Origin: Amycolatopsis anabasis
GTDB lineage: Bacteria > Actinomycetota > Actinomycetes > Mycobacteriales > Pseudonocardiaceae
Direction: 5' to 3'
Length of the DNA: 64,000 nucleotides
Assembly (NCBI RefSeq): GCF_009765355.1
Contig: NZ_VTHK01000034.1
Coordinates: forward strand, 1 to 64,000
Shown here in pieces: positions 49,042-57,999 of this stretch. The translations under genes and the position numbers were made by a program. The notes under the pieces were generated by a model that was not told the origin of the DNA, searched no databases, and saw nothing but the letters and a program-made list of their open reading frames with translations. The first letter of the stretch is position 1, and every line of letters starts with the position of its first letter.

Positions 49042-49361
49042 TTCACTCCCTGCGTCAGATCGGGGGGCGCAGGCTCCCGGCGGTTTGTGGTGGAACCCCA
49101 GCACGGGTCGGGATTGACGCCCGCTCCGAATGTTAGACGCGGTGTTACGTCGAGATGATCGCGGGTACCCGCGTGTCGGGGGACGTGGCCGGTGAAACCC
49201 CAACCATTAGGCTGGCGCGCGTCGGCTCGTCGGTAACCGTGCGCACGGCCCGGAGCAGGAATATCTTGTCTTCGGGATCGATTGAGACAAGTGCGGGCGC
49301 GCCCAGCGGCTCGACGGAGCCAAGTGTCAGCAACAACCTTCAGGACGGGGAGTTCGAGTCA
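49042..49361. promoter_or_regulatory. divergent ctaB/tkt promoter region
   Basis: No gene seen in this 320-base divergent space. It contains a perfect 12-bp palindrome GCGGGTACCCGC at 49161-49172 and a 7-bp inverted repeat CTTGTCT/AGACAAG at 49265-49271 and 49285-49291, either of which could be an operator for the carbon-metabolism operon. GGGGAG just upstream of the tkt GTG is the ribosome site. Confidence 0.5.
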
Positions 49362-51464
49362 GTGTCCGAAATCGCCTCTACCAGCGAGAACAACCCTCTA
49401 ACCCGGCGTAACGTGCCCGGCGACTGGACCGACCTGGACACCCGCGCGGTGGATACCGTCCGCGTCCTCGCCGCCGACGCCGTGGAGAACTGTGGCAGTG
49501 GCCACCCCGGCACCGCGATGAGCCTCGCCCCGACGGCCTACTCGCTCTTCCAGCGGATCATGCGCCACGACCCCGCCGACCCGGAGTGGCCGGCGCGCGA
49601 CCGGTTCATCCTGTCCGCCGGGCACAGCAGCCTGACCCTGTACATCCAGCTCTACCTCGCCGGGTACGGCCTCGAGCTGGAGGACCTCAAGCAGCTGCGC
49701 AAGTGGGACTCGAAGACCCCGGGCCACCCGGAGTACCGGCACACCCCCGGGGTGGAGACCACCACCGGGCCGCTCGGCCAGGGCCTGGCGAACGCGGTCG
49801 GCATGGCCATGGCCGCCCGCCGCGAGCGCGGCCTGCTCGACCCGGACGCCCCGGCGGGCGAGAGCATCTTCGACCACTTCATCTACGTGATCGCCTCCGA
49901 CGGGGACATCGAGGAGGGCGTCACCTCCGAGGCCTCCTCCATCGCGGGCCGCCAGGAACTCGGCAACCTCGTGGTCATCTACGACGACAACAAGATCTCC
50001 ATCGAGGACGACACGAACATCGCGCTGTCCGAGGACACCGCCAAGCGCTACGAGGCCTACGGCTGGCACGTCCAGGTCGTCGAGGGCGGTGAGGACGTGG
50101 TCGCCCTCGAGGAGGCCATCAAGGCCGCCAAGGCGGAGACCCAGCGCCCGTCCTTCATCCTGCTGCGCACGGTGATCGGCTACCCGGCGCCGAACAAGAT
50201 GAACACCGGCAAGGCGCACGGCGCCGCGCTGGGCGCCGACGAGGTCGCCGCGGTCAAGAAGATCCTGAACTTCGACCCGGAAAAGGACTTCCAGGTCGAG
50301 GACGAGGTCATCGAGCACGCCCGCAAGGCCCTGGAGCGCGGCAAGAAGGCGCACGCCGAATGGCAGGAGAAGTTCGACGCGTGGGGCGCCGCGAACCCGG
50401 AGCGCAAGGCGCTGGCCGACCGGCTGCGCACCCGCTCCCTGCCCGAGGGCTGGGCGGACAACCTACCGACCTGGGAGCCGGACGCCAAGGGCGTCGCGAC
50501 CCGGAAGGCCTCCGGCGCGGTGCTCAACGCGATCGGCGACGCGCTGCCCGAACTGTGGGGCGGTTCGGCCGACCTCGCGGAGAGCAACAACACCACCATC
50601 TCCGGCGCCGACTCGTTCGGTCCGGAGAAGGCGTCCACGGACATGTGGAGCGCCAACCCGTACGGCCGCACGCTGCACTTCGGCGTCCGCGAGCACGCCA
50701 TGGGCTCGATCCTCAACGGGATCGCGCTGCACGGCGGCACCCGGCCCTACGGCGCCACGTTCCTGATCTTCAGCGACTACATGCGCCCGCCGGTCCGGCT
50801 CGCCGCGCTGATGAAGGCGCCGGTCCTCTACGTGTGGACGCACGACTCGATCGGGCTCGGTGAGGACGGCCCGACGCACCAGCCGATCGAGCAGCTCGCC
50901 TCGCTGCGGGCGATCCCCGGCCTGAACGTGGTCCGCCCGGCCGACGCCAACGAGACCGCCGCGGCCTGGAAGGCGGCGCTGGAGGACATCCACCACCCGT
51001 CCGGCCTGGCGCTCACCCGGCAGAACGTGCCGGTGCTGGAGGGCACCAGCGCCGAGGGCGTGGCCAAGGGCGGGTACGTGCTCGCCGAGGCGTCCAACGG
51101 CACGCCCGAGGTGGTGCTGATCGCCACCGGTTCCGAGGTGCAGCTGGCCGTCGAGGCCCGCAAGACCCTGGAGGCCGACGGCATTCCGGCCAGCGTGGTG
51201 TCGATGCCGTGCGTCGAGTGGTTCGACCAGCAGGACCAGTCCTACCGGGACGCGGTCATCCCGCCGACCGTCAAGGCCCGGGTCGCGGTCGAGGCGGGCA
51301 TCGCGCAGCCCTGGTACCGCTTCGTCGGCGACGCCGGGGAGACCGTGTCGATCGAGCACTTCGGCGCCTCGGCCGACTACCAGACCCTCTTCCGCGAGTT
51401 CGGGTTCACCGCCGACGCCGTGGTCGACGCCGCGCGCCGCTCGCTCAAGAAGGCAGGAAAGTAA
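49362..51464 (+). CDS. tkt: transketolase
   Basis: A 700-aa thiamine-diphosphate enzyme exchanging two-carbon units between pentose-phosphate and glycolytic sugars. ThDP-binding segments include SGHPGTAMSLAP, IASDGDIEEGVTSEASS (the GDG-N motif) and the C-terminal GVREHAMGSILNGIAL. The His residues in HPGTAM and DGPTHQPIEQ match substrate contacts. The GTG at 49362 has GGGGAG nine bases upstream, giving the conserved start. First gene of the tkt-tal-pgi-zwf-opcA-pgl operon. Confidence 0.97.
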   Translation: MSEIASTSENNPLTRRNVPGDWTDLDTRAVDTVRVLAADAVENCGSGHPGTAMSLAPTAYSLFQRIMRHDPADPEWPARDRFILSAGHSSLTLYIQLYLAGYGLELEDLKQLRKWDSKTPGHPEYRHTPGVETTTGPLGQGLANAVGMAMAARRERGLLDPDAPAGESIFDHFIYVIASDGDIEEGVTSEASSIAGRQELGNLVVIYDDNKISIEDDTNIALSEDTAKRYEAYGWHVQVVEGGEDVVALEEAIKAAKAETQRPSFILLRTVIGYPAPNKMNTGKAHGAALGADEVAAVKKILNFDPEKDFQVEDEVIEHARKALERGKKAHAEWQEKFDAWGAANPERKALADRLRTRSLPEGWADNLPTWEPDAKGVATRKASGAVLNAIGDALPELWGGSADLAESNNTTISGADSFGPEKASTDMWSANPYGRTLHFGVREHAMGSILNGIALHGGTRPYGATFLIFSDYMRPPVRLAALMKAPVLYVWTHDSIGLGEDGPTHQPIEQLASLRAIPGLNVVRPADANETAAAWKAALEDIHHPSGLALTRQNVPVLEGTSAEGVAKGGYVLAEASNGTPEVVLIATGSEVQLAVEARKTLEADGIPASVVSMPCVEWFDQQDQSYRDAVIPPTVKARVAVEAGIAQPWYRFVGDAGETVSIEHFGASADYQTLFREFGFTADAVVDAARRSLKKAGK

Positions 51465-51507
51465 CTCCACACCGACTCGCAACCGTCTCGAAGGGGATGA
51501 GGAAGTC

Positions 51508-52623
51508 ATGAGCAGCAACGATCGCCTGGGCCAGCTTTCCGAAGCGGGCGTGTCGATCTGGCTCGACGACCTGTCGAGGGAGCGTCTCACCTCCGGCAAT
51601 CTCGCCGAGCTCATCCGCGACAAGCACGTCGTGGGTGTGACCACCAACCCGACCATCTTCGCCAACGCACTGTCCAAAGGGGACGCTTACGACGAGCAGG
51701 TCCGGGAGCTGGCCGCGCGCGGCGCGGGCCTGGACGCCGCGGTGCGCGAGCTGACCACCACCGACGTGCGCAACGCCGCGGACCTGTTCCGGGACGTCTA
51801 CACCGCGACGAACGGGGTGGACGGCCGGGTGTCCATCGAGGTGGACCCGCGGCTGGCCAAGGACTCCGACAAGACCGTGGCCGAGGCGCAGGACCTCTGG
51901 AAGACCGTGGACCGGCCGAACATCCTGGTGAAGATCCCGGCCACCGAGGAAGGTCTGCCCGCGATCACCAAGACGCTCGGCGAAGGCATCAGCGTGAACG
52001 TGACGCTGATCTTCTCGGTGGAGCGGTACAAGGCGGTCATCGACGCGTTCTTCGCCGGACTGGAGCAGGCCAAGGCCAACGGCCACGACCTGCGCGGCAT
52101 CCACTCGGTGGCCTCGTTCTTCGTGTCCCGGGTGGACACCGAGATCGACAAGCGGCTGGACGCGATCGGCACCGACGAGGCCAAGGCGCTGCGCGGCCAG
52201 GCGGCGATCGCCAACGCCCGGCTCGCCTACGCCGCGTTCGAGGAACGCTTCGCGACCGATCGCTGGCAGGCGCTGGCCGCCGAGGGCGCCAACGCGCAGC
52301 GTCCGCTGTGGGCCTCGACCGGGGTGAAGAACCCGGACTACTCGCCGACGCTGTACGTCGACCAGCTCGTGGTGCGCGACACCGTGAACACCATGCCGGA
52401 GAAGACCCTGGACGCGGTCGCCGAGCACGCCCGGATCGAGGGCGACCAGGTCTCCGGCACCGGCGAGCAGGCCAAGGCCGTGTTCGACGAGCTGGCCGCG
52501 GCCGGCGTCGATCTGGCCGACGTCTACCTGCTGCTGGAGAACGAGGGCGTCGAGAAGTTCGAGAAGTCCTGGGAAGAGCTCCTGGCGACCGTCACCGGCC
52601 AGCTCGAGAAGGCGAAGGGCTGA
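51508..52623 (+). CDS. tal: transaldolase
   Basis: A 371-aa TIM-barrel transaldolase of the longer actinobacterial type. The Schiff-base Lys is in PNILVKIPATEEGLP, and VTTNPTIFANALSKG is the conserved N-terminal loop. It transfers the dihydroxyacetone unit between sedoheptulose-7-P and glyceraldehyde-3-P. GAGGAAGTC precedes the ATG. It is 43 bases after tkt and 4 bases before pgi. Confidence 0.96.
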   Translation: MSSNDRLGQLSEAGVSIWLDDLSRERLTSGNLAELIRDKHVVGVTTNPTIFANALSKGDAYDEQVRELAARGAGLDAAVRELTTTDVRNAADLFRDVYTATNGVDGRVSIEVDPRLAKDSDKTVAEAQDLWKTVDRPNILVKIPATEEGLPAITKTLGEGISVNVTLIFSVERYKAVIDAFFAGLEQAKANGHDLRGIHSVASFFVSRVDTEIDKRLDAIGTDEAKALRGQAAIANARLAYAAFEERFATDRWQALAAEGANAQRPLWASTGVKNPDYSPTLYVDQLVVRDTVNTMPEKTLDAVAEHARIEGDQVSGTGEQAKAVFDELAAAGVDLADVYLLLENEGVEKFEKSWEELLATVTGQLEKAKG

Positions 52624-52627
52624 ATCG

Positions 52628-54253
52628 ATGGCGGCGGAAGCGCAGGCGGCCGAAACGGCCGTCGAGATCGTCGACGGCGAACTACGCGGCAAGGCGGCGC
52701 CCCTGGTCGACAAGCTGGTCGCCGACCAGGTCGCGTCGAAGCTGACCGCGCAGGACGCCACCCTGTGGGGCGCCGAGGCCGAGTCCGAGGCGTCGATCCG
52801 GTTGTCCTGGACGACGTTGCACAAATCGTCCCGGCCGCTGATCGGTGAGATCGAGGCGCTGCGCACGGAACTGCGCGGCGAGGGCGTCGATCGGGTCGTG
52901 CTGGCCGGGATGGGCGGCTCGTCGCTCGCACCGGAGGTGATCACCGGTACCGAAGGCGTCGCGCTGACCGTGCTGGACACCACCGACCCGGGCCAGGTCG
53001 CCGACGCGCTCGCCGGCGACCTGCAGCGGACCGTGCTCGTCGTGTCGTCCAAATCCGGCGGCACGGTCGAGACCGACAGCCACCGGCGGATCTTCGCCAA
53101 GGCGTTCGCCGACTCCGGGATCGACGCGGCGAGGCGGATCGTGGTGGTCACCGACCCCGGTTCGCCGCTGTCCGAACTGGCCGAATCCGAGGGCTACCGC
53201 AAGGTGTTCCTCGCCGATCCGCACGTCGGCGGGCGCTACTCGGCGCTGACCGCGTTCGGCCTGGTTCCGGCGGGTCTCGCCGGGGCCGACGTGGCGCGGC
53301 TGCTCGACCAGGCCGCCGGGGTCGCCGACACGCTGGCCGCCGACAGCGCGGACAATCCCGCGCTGCGACTGGCCGCGGCGCTCGGGGCCGCGCACGCCGA
53401 CGGCGCCGAGAAGGTCGTGCTCGCCGACACGGGCTCGGGCATCACCGGATTCGCCGACTGGGTCGAGCAGCTGATCGCCGAGTCGACCGGGAAACTTGGC
53501 ACCGGACTGCTGCCGGTCGCGGTGGACGGTCCGGCCGCGCCCGGGTTCGCCGACGCCGGAGCCGATGCGACCCCGGTGGCCGTGGGCCCGGCTTCGGGCA
53601 CCGCCAAGGTCTCGGTGACCGGGCCGCTGGGCGCGCAGTTCCTGTTGTGGGAGTACGCGATCGCGGTCGCCGGCCGGTTGCTCGGAATCAACCCGTTCGA
53701 CCAGCCGGACGTGGAGGCGGCGAAGAAGGCCGCCCGATCCCTGCTGGACAAACCGGCGGGCTCCGGCGACGACCAAGCTCCATCCTTTGTGGACGGACCG
53801 GTCGAGGTGTACGGGCTGGACGGCTCGTCGCTCGCCGAGGCGCTGCGGAGTTTCCTCGGCGCCGCTTCGGATCCGGCGGGCCAGTACGTCGCGGTGCAGG
53901 CGTACCTGGACCGGCTCGACGACGCGTCGGCGAGCCTGCTGCGGGCCGAGATCGCCAAGCGCGCGGGTGTGCAGACCACGTTCGGCTGGGGCCCGCGGTT
54001 CCTGCACTCGACCGGCCAGTACCACAAGGGCGGGCACGAGAACGGGAATTTCCTGCAGCTCACCGGATCGGTGGAAACGGACCTCGAGGTGCCCGACCGG
54101 CCCTACACTCTGGGCACGTTGCAACTGGCCCAGGCGCTCGGCGACGGTCAGGTGCTGGCCGGACACGGGCGACCGGTGGTGCGGCTGCACTTCACCGACC
54201 GGGCGGCGGGCCTGGCCCACCTGATCAAGGCTCTACAGGAGGCCTTCGAGTGA
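52628..54253 (+). CDS. pgi: glucose-6-phosphate isomerase
   Basis: A 541-aa two-SIS-domain isomerase linking glycolysis to the pentose phosphate pathway. Phosphate-binding segments are LAGMGGSSLAPEV and VVSSKSGGTVETDS; the C-terminal STGQYHKGGHENGNFLQ supplies catalytic residues. It sits between tal and zwf here; in M. tuberculosis pgi is, to my recollection, elsewhere, so its place in this operon is a lineage feature. Start ATG 52628; its stop overlaps the zwf GTG. Confidence 0.95.
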   Translation: MAAEAQAAETAVEIVDGELRGKAAPLVDKLVADQVASKLTAQDATLWGAEAESEASIRLSWTTLHKSSRPLIGEIEALRTELRGEGVDRVVLAGMGGSSLAPEVITGTEGVALTVLDTTDPGQVADALAGDLQRTVLVVSSKSGGTVETDSHRRIFAKAFADSGIDAARRIVVVTDPGSPLSELAESEGYRKVFLADPHVGGRYSALTAFGLVPAGLAGADVARLLDQAAGVADTLAADSADNPALRLAAALGAAHADGAEKVVLADTGSGITGFADWVEQLIAESTGKLGTGLLPVAVDGPAAPGFADAGADATPVAVGPASGTAKVSVTGPLGAQFLLWEYAIAVAGRLLGINPFDQPDVEAAKKAARSLLDKPAGSGDDQAPSFVDGPVEVYGLDGSSLAEALRSFLGAASDPAGQYVAVQAYLDRLDDASASLLRAEIAKRAGVQTTFGWGPRFLHSTGQYHKGGHENGNFLQLTGSVETDLEVPDRPYTLGTLQLAQALGDGQVLAGHGRPVVRLHFTDRAAGLAHLIKALQEAFE

Positions 54254-55779
54254 ATCGCTCGTGGCACAACCCGTTGCGGGATCCGCGTGACAAGCGGTTG
54301 CCGAGGATCGCCGGGCCGTCCAGCCTGGTGATCTTCGGCGTCACCGGGGACCTGTCCCGCAAGAAGCTGATGCCGGCGATCTACGACCTCGCGCACCGCG
54401 GCCTGCTGCCCGCGGGTTTCTCGCTGGTCGGCTTCGCCCGCCGGGACTGGGAGGACCAGGATTTCGGCGAGCTCGTGCACGATTCGGTCGCCGAGCACGC
54501 GCGCACCCCGTTCCGGGAGTCGGTGTGGAACCGGCTCGCCGAGGGGATCCGGTTCGTCCAGGGCACCTTCGACGACGACGACGCCTTCGACCGGCTCGCC
54601 GAAACGGTCCGCACCCTGGACGAGGAGCGCGGCACCGGCGGCAACACGGCGTTCTACCTGTCGATCCCGCCGGGCGCGTTCCCGGTGGTGACCAAGCAGC
54701 TGGCGCGGTCCGGGCTGGCCCAGTCCAGTGAGGACGTCTGGCGCCGGGTCGTGATCGAGAAGCCGTTCGGCCACGATCTGCGCAGCGCCAAGGAACTCAA
54801 CGCGATCGTCAACGACGTCTTCCCCGAGGAGTCGGTGTTCCGCATCGACCACTACCTCGGCAAGGAGACCGTCCAGAACATCCTCGCCCTGCGTTTCGCG
54901 AACCAGCTGTTCGAGCCGATCTGGAACGCCAACTACGTCGACCACGTGCAGATCACCATGGCCGAGGACATCGGCCTCGGCGGCCGCGCGGGGTACTACG
55001 ACGGCATCGGCGCGGCGCGGGACGTCATCCAGAACCACCTGTTGCAGTTGCTCGCCTTCACCGCGATGGAGGAGCCGCTTTCCTTCGAGCCCAAGCAGTT
55101 GCGGGCGGAGAAGGTCAAGGTGCTGGCGGCGACCAAACCGGCCGGGCCGTTCGACGAGACCACCGCGCGCGGGCAGTACGCCGGCGGCTGGCAGGGCGGC
55201 AAGAAGGTGCCGGGCCTGTTGCAGGAGGAGGGTTTCGCCAAGGACTCCACCACGGAGACCTACGCGGCGGTGACCCTGGAGGTGCAGAACCGGCGCTGGG
55301 CCGGGGTGCCGTTCTACCTGCGCACCGGCAAGCGGCTCGGGCGCCGGGTCACCGAGGTCGCGGTGGTCTTCAAACGCGCGCCGCACCTGCCCTTCGACTC
55401 CACGGCGACCGAGGAGCTCGGGCAGAACGCGCTGGTGATCCGGGTGCAGCCGGACGAGGGCGTGACCCTGCGCTTCGGCTCCAAGGTGCCCGGCAACACC
55501 ATGGAGGTCCGGGACGTCACGATGGACTTCGGTTACGGCCACGCGTTCACCGAGTCCTCGCCGGAGGCCTACGAACGGCTGATCCTGGACGTGCTGCTCG
55601 GCGAGCCCTCGCTGTTCCCGGTGAACGAGGAAGTCGAACTCTCCTGGGAGATCCTGGACCCGATCCTCGAGCACTGGGCCAAGCGGGGCGCCCCGGAGTC
55701 CTACGCCCCAGGCACCTGGGGACCACCGTCCGCCGACGAGATGCTGGCCCGCAGTGGACGTAAGTGGAGGCGACCTTGA
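54250..55779 (+). CDS. zwf: glucose-6-phosphate dehydrogenase
   Basis: A 509-aa NADP-linked dehydrogenase, the entry step of the oxidative pentose phosphate pathway and a main NADPH source. Coenzyme site: IFGVTGDLSRKKLMPA; substrate site: RIDHYLGKETVQN. It starts with a GTG overlapping the pgi stop (GTGA at 54250-54253), so translation is coupled. OpcA, its assembly factor in actinobacteria, follows directly. Confidence 0.97.
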   Translation: MNRSWHNPLRDPRDKRLPRIAGPSSLVIFGVTGDLSRKKLMPAIYDLAHRGLLPAGFSLVGFARRDWEDQDFGELVHDSVAEHARTPFRESVWNRLAEGIRFVQGTFDDDDAFDRLAETVRTLDEERGTGGNTAFYLSIPPGAFPVVTKQLARSGLAQSSEDVWRRVVIEKPFGHDLRSAKELNAIVNDVFPEESVFRIDHYLGKETVQNILALRFANQLFEPIWNANYVDHVQITMAEDIGLGGRAGYYDGIGAARDVIQNHLLQLLAFTAMEEPLSFEPKQLRAEKVKVLAATKPAGPFDETTARGQYAGGWQGGKKVPGLLQEEGFAKDSTTETYAAVTLEVQNRRWAGVPFYLRTGKRLGRRVTEVAVVFKRAPHLPFDSTATEELGQNALVIRVQPDEGVTLRFGSKVPGNTMEVRDVTMDFGYGHAFTESSPEAYERLILDVLLGEPSLFPVNEEVELSWEILDPILEHWAKRGAPESYAPGTWGPPSADEMLARSGRKWRRP

Positions 55780-56759
55780 TCATCGACCTGCCCTCGACCA
55801 CGACTTCGCAGGTCAACCAGAAGCTGGTCGAACTGCGTGAGCGGGGCGGCCAGGTCGCCCTCGGCCGGGTGCTGACCCTGGTCATCGCCGCGGAGGACGA
55901 CGAGCGGCTCGAGGAGGCGATCGACGCGGCCAACGAGGCCAGCCGGGAGCATCCGTCGCGGGTGATCGTGGTGGCCAAGGGCGCGCGTACCGCGGCGCCC
56001 CGCATCGACGGCCAGATCCGCGTCGGCGGGGACGCGGGCGCCAGCGAGGTGATCGTGCTGCGCCTGTACGGCCCGCTCGCCGCGCAGGGGCAGAGCGCCG
56101 TGGTTCCCCTGCTGCTGCCGGACGCGCCGATCGTGACCTGGTGGCCGGGCACCGGCCCGAAGGACCCCGCCAAGGACCCGCTGGGCCAGCTCGCCCAGCG
56201 CCGGATCACCGACTCGGCGGCGGAGCGGAACCCGATAAGAGCGCTGACCACACGTTCGAAGTCGTACGCCGACGGCGACTCCGACCTGGCCTGGACGCGG
56301 CTGACGAACTGGCGGGCCCAGCTCGTCTCGGCGCTCGACCTGCCGCCCTACGAGAAGGTCAACGGGGCGACGGTGACCGGTGAAGCCGATTCGCCGTCCA
56401 CCGAACTGCTGGCCGGTTGGCTGGCCGCGTACCTGAAGGTGCCGGTGAAGCGGGTGAAGAGCTCGAGCGCGCAGGGCATCATCTCGGTGTCGCTGGAACG
56501 CCGCTCCGGCGCGATCGAACTGCGCCGCCCGGACGGCCGGGTCGGCACGCTGACCCAGCCGGGGCAGCCCACCCGCCGGATCGCCCTGCAGCGGCGCGAC
56601 AACAAGGACTGCCTGGTGGAGGAACTGCGGCGCCTGGACCCGGACGAGATCTACGAGGCCGCGCTGGGCGGGCTGGCCAAACTGTCCGCCGGGACCGCGC
56701 GCAAGACGTCCGCGGCGGCCAAGTCCCGCGCCAAGAAGCCCGCGAAGAGCGCCTCATGA
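55776..56759 (+). CDS. opcA: OpcA, glucose-6-phosphate dehydrogenase assembly factor
   Basis: A 327-aa protein needed for G6PD assembly and activity in actinobacteria and cyanobacteria. Family landmarks: VIVLRLYGPLAAQGQSAVVPLLLPDAPIVTW is longer than quotable here, with key pieces APIVTWWPG and LDLPPYEKV. The C-terminal 20 residues are Lys/Ala-rich. The start is a TTG (GGAGG five bases upstream) overlapping the zwf stop as TTGA at 55776-55779; an earlier GTG at 55764 is less favoured. Confidence 0.93.
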   Translation: MIIDLPSTTTSQVNQKLVELRERGGQVALGRVLTLVIAAEDDERLEEAIDAANEASREHPSRVIVVAKGARTAAPRIDGQIRVGGDAGASEVIVLRLYGPLAAQGQSAVVPLLLPDAPIVTWWPGTGPKDPAKDPLGQLAQRRITDSAAERNPIRALTTRSKSYADGDSDLAWTRLTNWRAQLVSALDLPPYEKVNGATVTGEADSPSTELLAGWLAAYLKVPVKRVKSSSAQGIISVSLERRSGAIELRRPDGRVGTLTQPGQPTRRIALQRRDNKDCLVEELRRLDPDEIYEAALGGLAKLSAGTARKTSAAAKSRAKKPAKSAS

Positions 56760-57535
56760 CCAAGACCGAGGTGGTCGTCTACGCGAACGCGGACCTGCTC
56801 GCCGCGGCGGCCGCGGCCCGGCTGGTGACCAGGCTGGTGGACGTGCAGGCGGCCAAGGGGTCCGCGTCGCTGGTGCTCACCGGCGGCGGCACCGGCATCG
56901 CGATGCTCGAGCAGCTGCGCCAATCCCCCGCGCGCGACGCGGTCGACTGGTCGCGGCTGGACGTGTACTGGGGTGACGAGCGGTTCGTGCCCGCGGATTC
57001 CGACGAGCGCAACGAGAAGCAGGCCCGCGAAGCGCTGCTCGACCACGTGCCCGTCGATCCGGCGCGGGTGCACGCGATGGCCGCGTCGGACGGCGAGTTC
57101 GGCGACGATCCGGACGCGGCCGCCGCGGCGTACGCCCGGGTGCTCGCGGCCAACGCGCTGCCCGAGGACCACGGGGACGTGCCGACGTTCGACATCACCC
57201 TGCTCGGCCTGGGCGGGGAGGGGCACACGGCTTCGGTGTTCCCGGAGTCGCCCGCGGTCTACGAGCAGGAGCGGACCGTGGTGGCGGTCCGCAACTGCCC
57301 GAAGCCGCCGCCGACCCGCGTCTCGCTCACCCTGCCCACGATCCGGCGTTCGCACGACGTCTGGCTGATGACCGCCGGCGAGGCGAAGGCGGACGCGGTG
57401 GCCCTGGCGCTCGCCGGCGCCGGAGAGGTCCAGCTCCCGGTGGCCGGGGCCCGCGGGCAGCGCCGCACGCTGTGGCTGCTGGACCGCACCTCGGCGAGCA
57501 AGCTCTCGAAGGTCTACCAGCCGCCTACCGCATAA
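56756..57535 (+). CDS. pgl: 6-phosphogluconolactonase
   Basis: A 259-aa lactonase (DevB/Pgl type, NagB fold) hydrolysing 6-phosphogluconolactone. Conserved segments: LVLTGGGTGIAML, VYWGDERFVPADSDERNEK and ITLLGLGGEGHTASVFPESP with the catalytic His. The ATG overlaps the opcA stop (ATGA at 56756-56759). Last gene of the operon; a strong terminator follows. Confidence 0.96.
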   Translation: MTKTEVVVYANADLLAAAAAARLVTRLVDVQAAKGSASLVLTGGGTGIAMLEQLRQSPARDAVDWSRLDVYWGDERFVPADSDERNEKQAREALLDHVPVDPARVHAMAASDGEFGDDPDAAAAAYARVLAANALPEDHGDVPTFDITLLGLGGEGHTASVFPESPAVYEQERTVVAVRNCPKPPPTRVSLTLPTIRRSHDVWLMTAGEAKADAVALALAGAGEVQLPVAGARGQRRTLWLLDRTSASKLSKVYQPPTA

Positions 57536-57548
57536 CCCGCACGACGAC

Positions 57549-57589
57549 CACCGCGGCCCCGGGACGTTTTCACGCCCGGGGCCGCGGTG
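57549..57589 (+). terminator. terminator of the tkt-pgl operon
   Basis: A perfect 15-bp GC-rich stem (arms 57549-57563 and 57575-57589, CACCGCGGCCCCGGG and its complement) around an 11-base loop containing TTTT, 13 bases after the pgl stop. Confidence 0.9.
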
Positions 57590-57999
57590 CGTTCCCAGGC
57601 CGCGTTGAGCCGTCCGCCGAGTTTGCGGACACTTGCACCCCGTCCCGCGGCCGCTCCCCCGTGCATCCCCTGGGGACGAGTGGCGGAAACACGACTTTCC
57701 GGCCATTTCGCATCCGGGTGTCGCGTCGGAAACCGGGCATCCGGACACGCTCTGTCGCCATCCGAGGTTCATCGAACGGCAGAGAGTCATCAATCCGCAA
57801 GTTATTCACGTATGCGTACGCCTGTCACCCGATTGGGTGTATCCGTAACAGCATCGCGGCACTTCAATGACACAGCGTAAAACTAACGCGCGTCACACAC
57901 GGCCGCGTTAGCACCTGCACATTTGTTCGTTCCTGCGCGTCCCGATCGGACCGCGAGCACATCTCTCCACCAAGTCCACAAGACGAGTGAGGTCCAGCG
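57590..57999. promoter_or_regulatory. 410-base intergenic region upstream of the orphan kinase
   Basis: No gene seen. The right part is AT-richer than its surroundings (around 57790-57890), as expected of a promoter. An inverted repeat CTAACGCG (57883-57890) and CGCGTTAG (57904-57911) with a 13-base spacer lies about 90 bases before the kinase start and could be an operator. GTGAGG near 57991 is the ribosome site. Confidence 0.5.

Noticed and set aside
49042..49361. Riboswitch or small RNA between ctaB and tkt
   Set aside because: Palindromes are present but no known aptamer core or conserved loop was recognised.
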